Source: Scleromitrula shiraiana
Lineage: Eukaryota > Ascomycota > Leotiomycetes > Helotiales > Sclerotiniaceae
DNA: 64,000 bases
Direction: 5' to 3'
Assembly (NCBI GenBank): GCA_028455995.1
Contig: JABELC010000001.1
Coordinates: 558,001 to 622,000, forward strand
In this document: positions 11,055 through 22,220 of the stretch, in pieces
Numbering within the stretch: position 1 is the stretch's first letter
Layout of the letters: every line of letters begins with the position of its first letter
The notes under the pieces: generated by a model
What the model saw: only the letters and a program-made list of their open reading frames with translations
What the model was told of the DNA's origin: nothing
The model's database searches: none
Program-made: the position numbers and the translations under genes

Positions 11055-12315
11055 TTAGCTTTGCAAAAATTCTGCAATCCATTTATTTATGAAGCTTTTG
11101 TCCTCATTATTCGCCCCACCTCCAGCAATGTGTCCCAGATTGCTTTGATAGGCACATATTTACCCCTTTTAAGATATTTCATTTCCTCTTCGCTATTAGT
11201 TGGTGAAGAAAACCTATGAAAGACAATATTTAATGGCAATTATTCGCTGGAAGCTACGAACAGAACATACTGATCAGTTATACTGGGCATAACCAGTATT
11301 CTCGACTCAATCGTCTCTAAAGCCTTCCTCCAATCTCCCTTTCCCCCAACATTCTCAATATCCCCAGCTTGCCACATCCTCGCCACCACCAACAAATCCT
11401 CCGCATCAAAAGCATCGAATGGACCCTTTCCGTCCCCCGGATACAACCAATCCTTCAAACTCTCCGCCCCAACTTCCCCCCATAATTCCCGTCGGAACCA
11501 CTCCGCACTTGTCAGCCAACTTGAAAACGCCCTGCCAAATGCCTTGATTCCCTCCTTGGGAATAACCCCCATCTCTCTATACTTCCCTCCATGATAATCA
11601 CTCGCCGTCTCCAATGTTGAAATCAATCCTTCTAATATTGTATAGTTATGCGCTGAAGTTTTGGCTCTTGAGCATATTACTATAATGTTTTTCACAAATG
11701 GATCAGATTGTATGGATGACGTTGATCCATGCGTAACTCCCCAATAATAAGCTTGCTGCCCTCCCATACTAAATCCTATTACTGCTTCTAGGGATGAAAT
11801 AACCAAGTGTTGAAGTAATTCCTATTGAGCATTAACACAATCTTCGTAGCGAAGTGTAGACGGGAACGAGACTGTATTGAATGGTGAGGAGGATCTTTCA
11901 TATTTTATTATTGTTATTTCAATGTTATGATATTTGTTTCATTCAATATCATCTCATACTATAACACAATCTTCCTTTCCAGAAATTCAAGCGATATAAA
12001 GATGGCAAGATTAAATAAAAAACGAGACGCTCACTCCCCATGCCCCAACATTCCAACAACTATGACTCGATATTTGGATAGTGCTCCATCGACATAATTT
12101 ATTTCTTCATCGATGAGACCACCATAAGCGGTGGGTACTAGAATTGCACGCGGAAGATGAGCGTTGAATTCGAGATAGGCTATGTTTATTGGGATGGATA
12201 AAGGACTTTTTGAGAAGGTAAAGGCGGGGATGGTATGATGGGCGGTGACTGGAGCCGATGATGGGAGCGACATGTTTGGATTTGAGGTTGAAATTGGATA
12301 GGGGATGAGGACCAA
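11055..12315 (-). pseudogene. Broken alpha/beta hydrolase, homoserine O-acetyltransferase-like
   Basis: The ancestral product was an alpha/beta hydrolase of the MET2-like group. Exons read 12035..12315 (or from the Met at 12273), 11271..11894 and 11055..11213, with good GT-AG sites (GTGAGC, GTATGT). The family landmarks are present: the N-terminal AYLEFNAHLPRAILVPTAYGG strand, GHGE before SSSPFN, the nucleophile elbow GFSMGGQQAYYWG, the acid strand VMPSITD, and a terminal segment corresponding to HIAGGGANN. Two lesions break it. A TAG at 11822-11824 sits exactly between RYEDCVNAQ and ELLQHL. One base is missing near 11133-11135, where TGGGAC should read as Trp-Gly-His, so the catalytic-His tail lies in another frame. 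Both flanks of each lesion keep family-like protein, so I call it a young pseudogene. An assembly error is less likely with two independent lesions of different kind. Confidence 0.85.
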
Positions 12316-12852
12316 GAACGAGCAAGGGCGAAATAAATACAGAAATTAGGTGCACCAATAATAGCGGTATATCAGAATATTACTGATACTGATATAGATA
12401 ACCCGAATGTCGTCTATGTTTTTCATTCCAATCCCATTTTTCATTTCTCGCTTACTCACTCACCATTTAGTCACCTACTTAGAAAATCGCAACCGAACCC
12501 TATTCTACTTTCGTGTATGCATGATTGGCAATCTGGGTAGGTGGGGTGAGTGGTAGTTGTATATTCAAAGTATTGCATACAAATTCCCTAGTTAGGTAGG
12601 TGGGTTGTGGAATGGAACGATGGCATGTATCGATCTTATTTTGGCTAGGCTAGAGTTGGTTAGCTATCAAGTGTTTACTTCGGCTACTCACGCATGGCAT
12701 AACATATTCTGTCATAACTTCAACAGATATTTTGGTTGTAATTATATCTTGAATATATAATATATTGCCAAAAACCGACCTTACCTTCGTTTCACCTGGT
12801 TCTTTAAAAGCAACAAAAAAGAGTGACACGGGCAAGTTGCTCGAAAATATGT
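12316..12852. other. Spacer between the broken hydrolase and the amidoligase
   Basis: About 540 bp of AT-rich sequence, presumably the promoter of the broken hydrolase and the 3' UTR of the amidoligase. No gene seen. Confidence 0.6.
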
Positions 12853-13839
12853 TTACTCCTCTATATCATACAATCTATCCCTATAATACTCCGCTTGTAC
12901 ATGACATCCAATCAACATCAGCACGTCAACCAAACCAATCCTATTATCTATCCTATCCACATCTCCCCTCAACATTCTCCTCAAATCCCCTTCATCAACA
13001 AGACAAGCAAACTCCACAATCTTCGCACAAACCCCCATCCAATGGCCCAAAGCCTCCCCATCCATCGTCCCCTCATGCAATCTAAACTCAACCGTCCTCT
13101 TCCAATCCGATTTCTTCTGCTTCCTCATCCTCTGATTCAAAATATTATATCCCATCCTATTCTCCCCCATCATCCCATCTACAATTTCATCCACACTATC
13201 CAACTCTAATATCCTCTCCAACACCATTACTCTCCTCCCATCGCCCACGATACTCCTACCAATCGGTCCCGAGTCTAAAGGCGGAGAATACCCATTCTTA
13301 TCATGTCGATGCCTCGGATGAATCTGACCCAACTGCCTCTCATAAGTATACAAAAACGCCATAAGCCTCCTCAAAACCGCAGCAGAGAACCCGCCCCCAG
13401 AAACGCCATTCCCGATATGCACGTGAACACCACAGGACTCACCCGTCTCAACAAGATACGTCCGATCCAACACAGCCAGCACATCCGCCACGGTGCGCGC
13501 CGCGCGAAACGAGCACGCATACGGCGGCGACGATATCTCAATCGCGTGGTAGTGGTACGTTGCTGGCGCGGAGCCGCGCACCGACGGATCGGTCCCGACG
13601 AGCCATTTGCAGCGGAGGTCGTGCGCCGAGGGGCGCGGACATCGACGCGCGAGCATCGACGGGTATCCGGCCACATTGAGCGTGGAGCAGATGGATTCGA
13701 GAGCCTTGGAGCGGGATTGGGACGGCCAGGTTCGGGGCGAGCGGGCCGAGTACCGTGTCGGTGGGTTGCGGTGGAATGCGAGCGCGAATTCTATCTCTAT
13801 GCCGATTGTTAGATTTGTTTCTTGTTTGGGGATGGTCAT
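12853..13839 (-). CDS. Amidoligase_2 family protein, substrate unknown
   Basis: This is an intronless 328-aa member of the COOH-NH2 ligase / glutamine-synthetase-like fold family Amidoligase_2 (PF12224), enzymes proposed to form amide or peptide bonds using ATP. Motifs in order are the first metal/nucleotide strand TIGIEIEFALAF (GxExE, residues ~12-22), WLVGTDPSV followed by the HYHAIEISSPPY strand, the GVHVHIG metal-binding strand (~residue 138), and the late TVEFRLHEGTMD strand with its conserved Glu/Arg/His. Length and motif order are complete, so it should be active. Residues 1-150 are encoded by DNA much richer in G+C than the rest of the region. It neighbours a broken alpha/beta hydrolase and a SET protein, neither of which reveals its substrate. 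Confidence 0.88.
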   Translation of the reverse strand: MTIPKQETNLTIGIEIEFALAFHRNPPTRYSARSPRTWPSQSRSKALESICSTLNVAGYPSMLARRCPRPSAHDLRCKWLVGTDPSVRGSAPATYHYHAIEISSPPYACSFRAARTVADVLAVLDRTYLVETGESCGVHVHIGNGVSGGGFSAAVLRRLMAFLYTYERQLGQIHPRHRHDKNGYSPPLDSGPIGRSIVGDGRRVMVLERILELDSVDEIVDGMMGENRMGYNILNQRMRKQKKSDWKRTVEFRLHEGTMDGEALGHWMGVCAKIVEFACLVDEGDLRRMLRGDVDRIDNRIGLVDVLMLIGCHVQAEYYRDRLYDIEE

Positions 13840-14768
13840 GGTGTGTAGGGGGGCCCGGAGCTTTCCTTTTCCTTTTTTTTTGTGTGTATATTTTGATTTC
13901 TATTTGTTTGGTTTGAGGGGCTTCTTACTTCTTTCTGGTTTGATGATGTGTTTTCAATATTTTCCGTATGTTTTTATATGTGCAAGGACATTAATACAAG
14001 TCGTCTGCCTCTAGATGTATTCACGTTGCAATCAATTATCGACATTTCTCTTTTGTAAGATTTATGTTAAGAATTTTCCACTTTTAAGGGCATTTTAATC
14101 AATTGATATATGCAATACAATACCTTTGTCTCCGTCAGCCTAAAATTTTATAAAGGAAGATTCATGATATCTTTGTGGAATATCTTCACAATTGAAACAA
14201 AAGCCCTGCTTGGAATTCTTTATAGATGATGAGAAATATAGCTTGATTAATAGATCCTTTGTTACAAGCACAATAGTCCTTTCAGAGATATTCAATCAAG
14301 AGTTATTATTAGATTCTTTCTCTCTTTAAAATGAGATACTTTATGTGATTAAATCTTTATTGATTTGATTTAGTATTTTGATTGAATTAGAATGCTTCGA
14401 CAAACAAACTCAGCACTGTTGTTGAGCATTCTTGATATATTGATGCTGCTGATTTTAAACTAGGCTATTGATATTGGTTAACTGAGATTATAAGACGGCA
14501 CAAATGTATTGCACGATTGATAGAAAGATCCTTGATTTTCAAGCTAACGAACTGCTGAATGTCTACCAAGGACACAGACATTCAAATATATTTATTTTGG
14601 ATGTCCATATTAATATAGATATACCACTGTAAGCGTGGCCGGTTTTATTGTTTGTTTGTATGGATTAACTCACTGAAAAACTGGAGTAAAGAAAGAAGAC
14701 ATAGCTGCCAAGGTAATCCTAATTCATCTTGTCTGACAAAAGAGAATGATGAATGTTCCTCCTCCCTC
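13840..14768. other. Spacer upstream of the amidoligase
   Basis: The spacer holds the amidoligase promoter, with a pyrimidine-rich stretch at 13861-13905, and the 3' UTR of the SET gene. It is AT-rich and has no gene. Confidence 0.6.
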
Positions 14769-16264
14769 TTATTCCTCTTCTCTCCACAACCACTTGTCAA
14801 ACTCCACTTCATCCAAGCCCATCGGTACATCTTCCACCTTAGATTCCCATATATTCGAACCCCTAAAACTCGAATGGTCTCCCAGATTCCTCATCGATAT
14901 CTCCTGCTCTTTCGTCAATGGATTATCCTCCCCTTCACAAACAACTCTTGTTTTATATACCCTTTCCGCAAAAATCTTTGCTCGAGCCTGATCACCATGC
15001 TTGATACAGATCAAAAAAGCATCATTGTAAACAGTTGTCATCACTATACCCGCACCATCTCCATCATATCCATACTCATCCACCAAAATCCGAAGCAATT
15101 GATGACAGTCTGCTAAACAAGTCGACGGGTCTTGCACCAAACGTACTGGATCAGCGATTACCATACAAAGTCGTCGTACCTCTTGGCGACGAGCATCGCT
15201 CTTGTCTCGATCGACTGGGGGGAGGGAACAGAGTTTGCATGTACAAGTAAACCCGTATCCATATCTGAGCATATTTTGTCGAAACGAGTAGAGTTCGCCT
15301 CCATCGTAGGAGACGGTTATCTCCTCTCCAGATTTGATGGCCCGGATTGCATGGACGCTTTCTTGCTTCGTATCGCTATTCCAACTGTAGTGCGCGTTTG
15401 GAAGACAGTTGTGATTTATGAGACAAATGGTAGGGTAAACAGCACCGATTGCGGAGTCAAGACCACCAGGTATGGTAAGACCACAGGGCAATGCATTAGT
15501 TCTGATGATGCCAGTAAAAATGTGTTTACCGCCCGGGTAATTGTTGTGTAAAGATAGGAATTGTCGTTGTTCAGGTTTGGGGAGTAACTTTAGTTTGGTC
15601 GCAATGTCATTCTCTACCTCGTCTATTGAAGATAGATGGGGATCGGTGATCAAGAGAGGCTTCTCGCAAAGTATTCGTTTGCCTTTTGGGATGTCGAATC
15701 GGGCCGTAAGGCCTTTTCCCTTTCCGGGTACCATCTGAATTTTGAAGAGTGGCAAATCCAATTCAGATCCATTTGTAGAATCAGATCCAGATACATATTG
15801 AGTTATAGACGTCGAGATCTCTGGCTCATCGGGCTGATACAGCTTAGAAATCATCCAAGTACATGTGGTATATGTCGTAACAAACCTACCTGATTATAAG
15901 TTCTAAAGGACTCATGGACCTCCTTCCAATCATAGAAGCCGTACTCACCACATACCTCACGCCAGTATTGAACTCTTGAGCCAAACAAAACCTTTGCAAT
16001 TCTGTATATAGTATCAATGTACTCCAGCACCCCGTCTGAAAGTTTTTCCGAAATCTTCGAACTAAAGCGCAAGAACTTATGGCCTTCAAAGGGAAGCATC
16101 GGATGCCCACTCGCACAGAATTCAATATAGTTTGATCTAACCTCCACCAATTCATCATCTTTGTAAAGCTCCTTGATCGTGTTGATGAATACTTGCCATT
16201 TTCGACAGTCTACTTCTCCCTTAGTGAGGCATGGGACCATGTCGAAACCGGCATCAACTCCCAT
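14769..16264 (-). CDS. SET-domain protein with an extra N-terminal domain
   Basis: The product is a predicted protein lysine methyltransferase of the fungal SMYD/SET-only kind. Exons are 15890..16264 and 14769..15842 (intron with GTAGGT donor and CTAAG acceptor), giving 482 aa. Residues ~1-125 form a separate unit starting MGVDAGFDMVPCL, with FEGHKFLRFSSK and LFGSRVQYWREV; I recall this pattern from stand-alone fungal proteins of unknown function. An acidic/Ser linker follows. The SET core starts at IQMVPGKGKGLTA and KGKRILCEKP, with AVYPTICLINHNCLPN (canonical NHSC is NHNC here), GEEITVSYDG and the post-SET cysteines CTCKLC. A C-terminal helical region follows. If the intron is not used, the two halves would be separate proteins. 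It is divergent from the amidohydrolase, 563 bp away. Confidence 0.8.
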
Positions 16265-16827
16265 GGTTGCAACTCTTCTTCCTTAATGGGCTGGTAATGA
16301 ACAGTGAAATCAGAGAGGCTTGAGTTGTTTCTCGTTCAGATGAGATTCTGTGACAGATATTTAAGTACGGATAAGAATTTTTTGTGTAACAGACAGTATC
16401 CATGGTCAAGCCTGCAACTTTGCGTTTGCTTGATGCAGTTAACCGCGTGGTAAATATCAAAATCCAATTGAATTTCATCTTACTGTCACTTCTATCCTCC
16501 AGATTGACCTGATCTAAACGTTCTTTTTGCTTTTTTGTTTAGGATTAATTGAAAGCTCATATGGTATACAACTTTAAAGATGAACATAATTAGCTACTGA
16601 CCCCAATAGAAATTGTGAGAGATCAGAATAAGACGGGTTTGTTCTAGTTGTGTAAGGATGTGTTGTTTGTCGTTCATTATTTCTTTTCGCGGATAGGAAC
16701 TCAAAATAGCGGGGTAGCTCCAATACAATAATATCACCGAAACACAGCCCCTATTCAACCCAATCTTCGACACAGCTCTCAAACAAATTTTCAAAAAAGA
16801 AACTTTAAGCCTTTACTACAACAAACA
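16265..16827. promoter_or_regulatory. Divergent promoter region, SET gene and amidohydrolase
   Basis: This 563-bp intergenic region lies between two divergent starts. No specific operator was recognised. Confidence 0.5.
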
Positions 16828-17969
16828 ATGGATTCAGCCTTATCCTATCCCATCCTAGACTCCCATATCCATCTTTTTCCCGCGAGTGAACTCGATACTC
16901 TTGCCTGGAACAACCCCACCAATCCGCTCTACAAACAGCATTCCCTCACCGAATACACATCGGCGACCAATTCCGCCCCATCCCTTGAGGGATTTATATT
17001 TCTGGAGACAGATCGAAAGAACGATCTTCAACGCGGAATCGAAGATGGATCGGGGTGGGAGTTTCCCTTACAAGAGGTATCGTTCCTGAAACGTATCACG
17101 ACAGGAACACCTAGGGAAGGAGAAGGTCACTCTAAAGACCAGGCACATTTATGTCGGGCTATTATTCCGTGGGCTCCAGTGCCAAGTGGAGAGGTAGTGT
17201 TAGAGAGGTATGTGGAGAAGGTGAAAGAGGAAGCAGGAGAGGCGTGGAAGAAGATTAGAGGATTTAGATATTTGGTGCAGGATAAAGAGAGGGGGACTAT
17301 GATATCGGATGGGTTTATAGAAAGTCTAAAGTGGTTGGGGAAAAAAGGGCTTGTTTTTGATTTGGGTGTAGATTTACATAGCGGTGGGAAGTGGCAGTTG
17401 GAGGAGGCAGTGGTGATGATGGAAAGAGCTCACGGGGGTGTCAAGGAGGATGAAAAAGTTACATTTATTATTAGTGAGTTTTGTTATTACATGAGTCTAC
17501 CCCTTTCCGAATTGGTATGCTACCTGGAGAAATCTTACTAATATGAAATCAACCAAACTTTACAGATCATCTCTGCAAACCCGATTTTTCAATCTACAAC
17601 ACGCAAACGGACCCATCATTCATCGCGTGGCGCACGGCAATGTTCCAACTCAGCAAGTTCAGCCATACATATATGAAACTCAGTGGATGTTTTTCCGAGA
17701 TGCCCGATTCTCTCAAAACCGGACCAGTTGATGATATCTTCTCGGCTTTGCAACCATACCTCGTTGTACTATTAGCTACGTTCGGACCATTTCGAATTAT
17801 GTTTGGATCAGATTGGCCTGTTTGCACAGTAGGGGTTGAGGATGCTTGGCACAAATGGAGGGAGGTAGTTATGAGGTTTTGTTATTTGGCCAGTCTATCC
17901 AAGGAGGAACAGATTATGATTTGGAGTGGAACTGCAATTAAAGCTTATGGTATTGGGGAGTTGATGTAG
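16828..17969 (+). CDS. Amidohydrolase_2 family enzyme, lactonase-like
   Basis: A 349-aa TIM-barrel hydrolase of the amidohydrolase_2 family (PF04909), which includes sugar-lactone hydrolases such as L-rhamnono-lactonase and 2-pyrone/muconolactone hydrolases. Exons are 16828..17473 and 17566..17969 (GTGAGT donor, TTACAG acceptor). The first metal pair is visible in ILDSHIHLF (residues ~9-17). The strand-4/5 region gives FIINHLCKPD across the splice junction, then YMKLSGCFSEM, and the terminal catalytic Asp lies in IMFGSDWPVC. Length is normal and no lesion is visible. It precedes a DapA-type aldolase by 500 bp on the same strand, suggesting a shared catabolic role; the substrate is not decided by sequence alone. 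Confidence 0.88.
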
Positions 17970-18468
17970 CTTGGACTGGATGCAAAAGAGAGATTGCGAT
18001 TTATCTTGAATTTACTGGGGTTTGAAGGAGCTGAAGTTTGTTTGCACGCAAGTTCAGGAACTTTTCTTCTTTGAAAAGCTCCTCCGTACTCTAATACCCA
18101 GTTGAAATTTTGCTGCTTCATCTATAACACTACCTGTTCTCTGTATACATCCCACGGTTGTCCCCACTCTTGAAGATGAACGAGACAAGTTTACAAAGTG
18201 TATAAACTTTTATCCTTTTACCCCGCCATTCCTCGGGTCAATTCACTCCTAGTGGGGTCCTCGTGGATTGATATACCGACCCCACTACATGATTATCTGC
18301 CGGTCTCCAGACAAAACAAACCTTCTACCTTACAGCATAGAATTTCTTTGAAACTTTTCAAAGTATCTCAATTCCACTTTTGATCATTATATTTGCTCAC
18401 AATACAACAATACCTTTCCTCCATTTGCTTCCCTATATCATAATCATATCCTACAACAAATAAAGAAA
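17970..18468. other. Spacer between amidohydrolase and aldolase
   Basis: This holds the 3' UTR of the amidohydrolase and the promoter and leader of the aldolase. Nothing else seen. Confidence 0.6.
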
Positions 18469-19589
18469 ATGGCCGCACCTCCCCCACGAGGTGTATATGT
18501 CCCCGTCCCAACCTTCTTCCTTCCTCGTTCCTCCCCCTCATATTCTAGCATATCTTCACCTCTCGATACCGCAGCTCAAGCCGCTCACTCCCTCCATCTT
18601 GCGCGTTCTGGTATCAAAGGATTAGTTGTCCTTGGCAGCACTGGAGAAGCTGTACACCTCTCCAATGCGGAGCGATTTACCGTCCTAAAAGGTATCAAAG
18701 ATGCATTGGAAGAAGGCGGATTCAAAGACTATCCGATCATCGCGGGAACCGCGGCTCAGAATATTGAGGAAGTGAGTGATCAATTAGTGGAGGCGAAAAA
18801 GACGGGGGCCGGTTGGGGATTGGTGCTTGTTCCGGGGTATTTCGCAGGGGCTGTTGGGCAGGAGGGTATTATTGAGGTATGTTAAACCATTAAATAGGAG
18901 GGGTGAAGATGGATCTTTGAGGAGAGATACTAATATATAATTATGTAGTGGTTTAGAGCAATCGCGGATAAAAGCCCTATCCCAATAATGATGTATGTTT
19001 CCATTTCATTCATATTTCCACGTCCCATTTAGTTCTCAATCTAACACAAATAAAAAGCTACCACTACCCCGGAGTCTCCAATAACGTCCGAGTTCCTCCA
19101 TCTACCTTCGAAACTCTCTCCCAACACCCAAATATCGTAGGTTGTAAGCTTTCTCATGGAGATATCTCAACGCATGCCCAAATCGCCCTCTCGCCCAAAA
19201 TCGATCACACACATTTCCATACCTTCACCGGACTAGGCCAACAACTTCTCCCTGCCATTTCTATCGGCTGCGCAGGTACTATAGATGGGAGTGCAGGATT
19301 CTTCCCCAGATCTGTGGTGAGGTTGTATGAACTGAGTGTGAGCGATGAGGCAAGTGAGAAGTTGAAAGAGGAGAGGGGATTGCTCCAATACAAAATCTCG
19401 AGAGTGGAGGAATTGGTAGTTAAATATGGAACGGTGGGTATCAAGGAGTGTGTGAGTAGGATTCTGGGGGTGGGTGATAGGGATGGAACGAGGTTACCAT
19501 TGGCCGGGGGTATTCCAGGTGGAGATAAGGAGTGGGAGAATTGGAGAGGAGTGGTGGATGAATTGGAGGCTGTGGAGAAAAGCTTATAG
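18469..19589 (+). CDS. DapA-family (dihydrodipicolinate synthase-like) aldolase
   Basis: A 327-aa class I aldolase of the DHDPS/N-acetylneuraminate-lyase family. In fungi these cleave 2-keto-3-deoxy sugar acids (for example LGA1/GaaC in galacturonate catabolism) or 4-hydroxy-2-oxoglutarate. Exons are 18469..18876, 18949..18992 and 19058..19589; the 44-nt middle exon is supported by perfect phase on both sides. Motifs are GLVVLGSTGEAVHLS (substrate-binding GSTGE), the YHYPGVSNN Tyr strand and the Schiff-base lysine in NIVGCKLSHGD, followed by GCAGTIDGSAGFFP. The gene follows the amidohydrolase on the same strand. It is complete and looks functional; the exact keto-acid substrate is unknown. 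Confidence 0.88.
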
Positions 19590-20341
19590 ATGAATATTAT
19601 GGGTAGGAGCTTTGAGAGTTGGGGAGTAAGGGGCAGATACATTTTTCTTATTCTCCTGGTGCTGGCGGCATAGAAATCCTCAATAAGATATACGTGGATT
19701 TTCTAGATGCTTCGGAAATATATTTATATAATTGATGGCGAGGGGAACTTCCCATCTATCAAATGGATTACTTTACTTCTGATGAGATTTTGGCATACAT
19801 AGTTAGTTACTATAAACATGATACATCTGAAGAAAGACTAGTTCCTGTGATTTTCGATGAAGATTTCTATTTATGCTTATAGGTTCTTCTCTTGTATGCA
19901 CAGTTTACATCACATACAGTAAAGTAAAGAAATGCTATCTGATAAGGGTGGGATTCTAATTGTCAAGGACTATTATGTATTCTCGTTTGATTTAATAGTT
20001 TCCCACTACTGCAATGGAAATTTTGTGTGAGAAAGTAACATAAAATTCTAGTCACAGCAGCATCAACTATGAAACATCAAGGATGTTCCAATGATCTCCT
20101 TGTCACAACACGAAAAACTTGGTAGTATTCATGATTCCAGCAAATCCCAGCGTAGTGACCTTCCAACATTCTTCAAAACTCATAGGCGAATTCAGCACCA
20201 GTGGTATGGTTCCAGCACTTGATACATATATGCCACCTTCCCATTTTGGATCAGATTGCAACAATTGGTACGTCACAATGATTAGTCTGCTTAAGACCGG
20301 AAGTTAATCGTCAAATAATTGAATTTACGTTTTATTCGTGG
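19590..20341. other. Spacer before the broken oxidase
   Basis: About 750 bp of AT-rich DNA with no recognisable gene. Confidence 0.6.
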
Positions 20342-20461
20342 ATGGCTCTGAAATTACCGCAACTATTCCTCTCATACAGTAGACACGTGTTTTGCAAACA
20401 GTTGGTTAAGGCACAGCCCAACTACTACATGCCTCATACCAAGAAATCCGATTATGCAAAT

Positions 20462-22207
20462 ATGAATACCTATCACCTTATTCCAGCTCTACATCGAATA
20501 CTTGCAATCTCTTTCTTCTTTGTCGCTACAGTCATGACTTCCATTCTCGCCAGTATGGTTTCTCTGTTACCCTCGATGCTTCCATATGTTTCTTATGGAA
20601 GCATGACCACTGCATCTCCCATCGCATCCAGTTGTCGTTGCTTTCCAGACGATTCCTGCTATCCCAATGCTGTTGAATGGGATCTCTTCAACCAAACGCT
20701 TGGGAGGGAAGCTTATTGCCTCTGTACCTACTGCGGCAGTTTGTCACCGTGATCAATTCGAGGCTTATAGCGAAGAAGCATGTGCTACTCTACAAGACAA
20801 TTGGTTTCTCCCCAAAGCCCACCTATCTTCCTCTTCATCTGCTATGGCATGGATGTTTACCAATAACACCTGCAACCCCTTCCTTCCTGATACAATACCA
20901 TGCACTCTGGGTAACTATGTTAAATATGCAGTTAATGCAACAACCGCAAACGACGTGAGCGAAGCCATCATATTTGCCAATCAATTCAATATTCGTCTGG
21001 TCATTCGCACCACAGGTCATGACTATAACGGCAAATCAACAGGTGCTGGCGCCCTTGCGATCTGGACACATCATCTCACATCAATATCTCTCATTGAATC
21101 ATATACATCTTTAGCATATACATGAACAGCCGCGGGACTTGGAGTCGGGGTCTCATCTCATCAGGCTTATGAATTTGCCGATGCAAATGATGGCATTATA
21201 GTTGGAGGAAACTGTCCTACTGTCGCATTAGCCGGTGGCTATGGCCAAGGGGGGGGCATGGTCCATTTGCTACCAAGTTTGGTCTAGCAGTGGATCAAGT
21301 CTTGGAATGGCAAGTTGTGACTGGAATAGGAGCACTCGCTACAGCTACTCCAACTCAGAATTCGGATCTCTTCTGGGCTCTCTCAGGAGGAGGAGGAGGA
21401 GGAGGAACATACGGTGTTGTATAATCCGTAACAGTCAAGTTTCATCCAAATATTGACTCAATATCCTCAGCTACTTTGCAGTTTGCTCCTCCAGCTACAA
21501 CAGAAGGTGCCACTTCATACTGGCAATGCATCAAAACCTTTTTGCAATCATTGCCTCTTATGGTAGACAGTGGCTTGTAGATTGTATGGACAGTTGGTCC
21601 TGGATCTTTCAATATCTCGCCAGTCACAGGTGTTGTTGTCCCACAGGGTGCAATTGATAGCCTTTTTTCGCCGACCCTTTTCGCACTCACAGAGGCCGGC
21701 ATTCCATATGCTTATGTATCTTCGGTATCTACCTCATTTCTTGCTTATTATGACTCCGCCGGTTTTGGCTCTAATGTCTCTAACGCTAACATTGGCGGAC
21801 GTCTACTCCCTCGTTCCGTGGTTGAAGACGATATTGATAATTTTGTTTCCGTACTCCAAACAATTGCCAACAATGGCTTTCTGATGGCAGGAGCAACTTT
21901 GGATGTGAACAACACCGTTGCTTCTGGCGCGCCAGAGATATCCGTAAATCCTTACTGGAGAAGAACGCTTATAAATGCCGCATACTGTACCTTCATCAAC
22001 TCTACACACACTTTTCCGCCAACTTCGACAGTCAAAACTTTATAACGAATACTATTGGATCTTCCCTTACAGCTTCAACTCCAGACGGAGCAGCATATCT
22101 AAACGAAGTCGATTTTCAGCAACCGGATTGGCAGAAGGTTTTCTACGGCAAGAACTATCTCACCTAATCACAAATTATCCTTCAAATACACCATCTCAAC
22201 TCAAGTT
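20462..22207 (+). pseudogene. Broken berberine-bridge-type FAD-linked oxidase
   Basis: The ancestor was a secreted FAD-linked oxidase with FAD_binding_4 and BBE domains (sugar/alkaloid oxidase group). The start region MNTYHLIPALHRILAIS looks like a signal peptide and is followed by CRCFPDDSCYPNAVEW. FAD-site wording is clear: RLVIRTTGHDYNGKSTGAGA, then CPTVALAGGYGQGGG, WALSGGGGGGTYGVV, and the late NEVDFQQPDWQKVFYGKNY. At least six lesions interrupt it: one extra base at ~20701-20708, TGA at 21123-21125, one missing base in the G run at 21249-21256, TAA at 21422-21424, TAG at 21578-21580, and a shift in a CA run at ~22001-22012. The last ~20 residues are also degraded. Each interval between lesions still reads as family protein, so decay is recent. 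The start at 20462 is one of several possible methionines. Confidence 0.93.
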
Positions 22208-22220
22208 CAACTCAGTATAG

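Noticed and set aside
13303..13812. Long plus-strand frame opposite the amidoligase
   Set aside because: It is the GC-rich antisense shadow of the amidoligase; only the minus strand carries family motifs.
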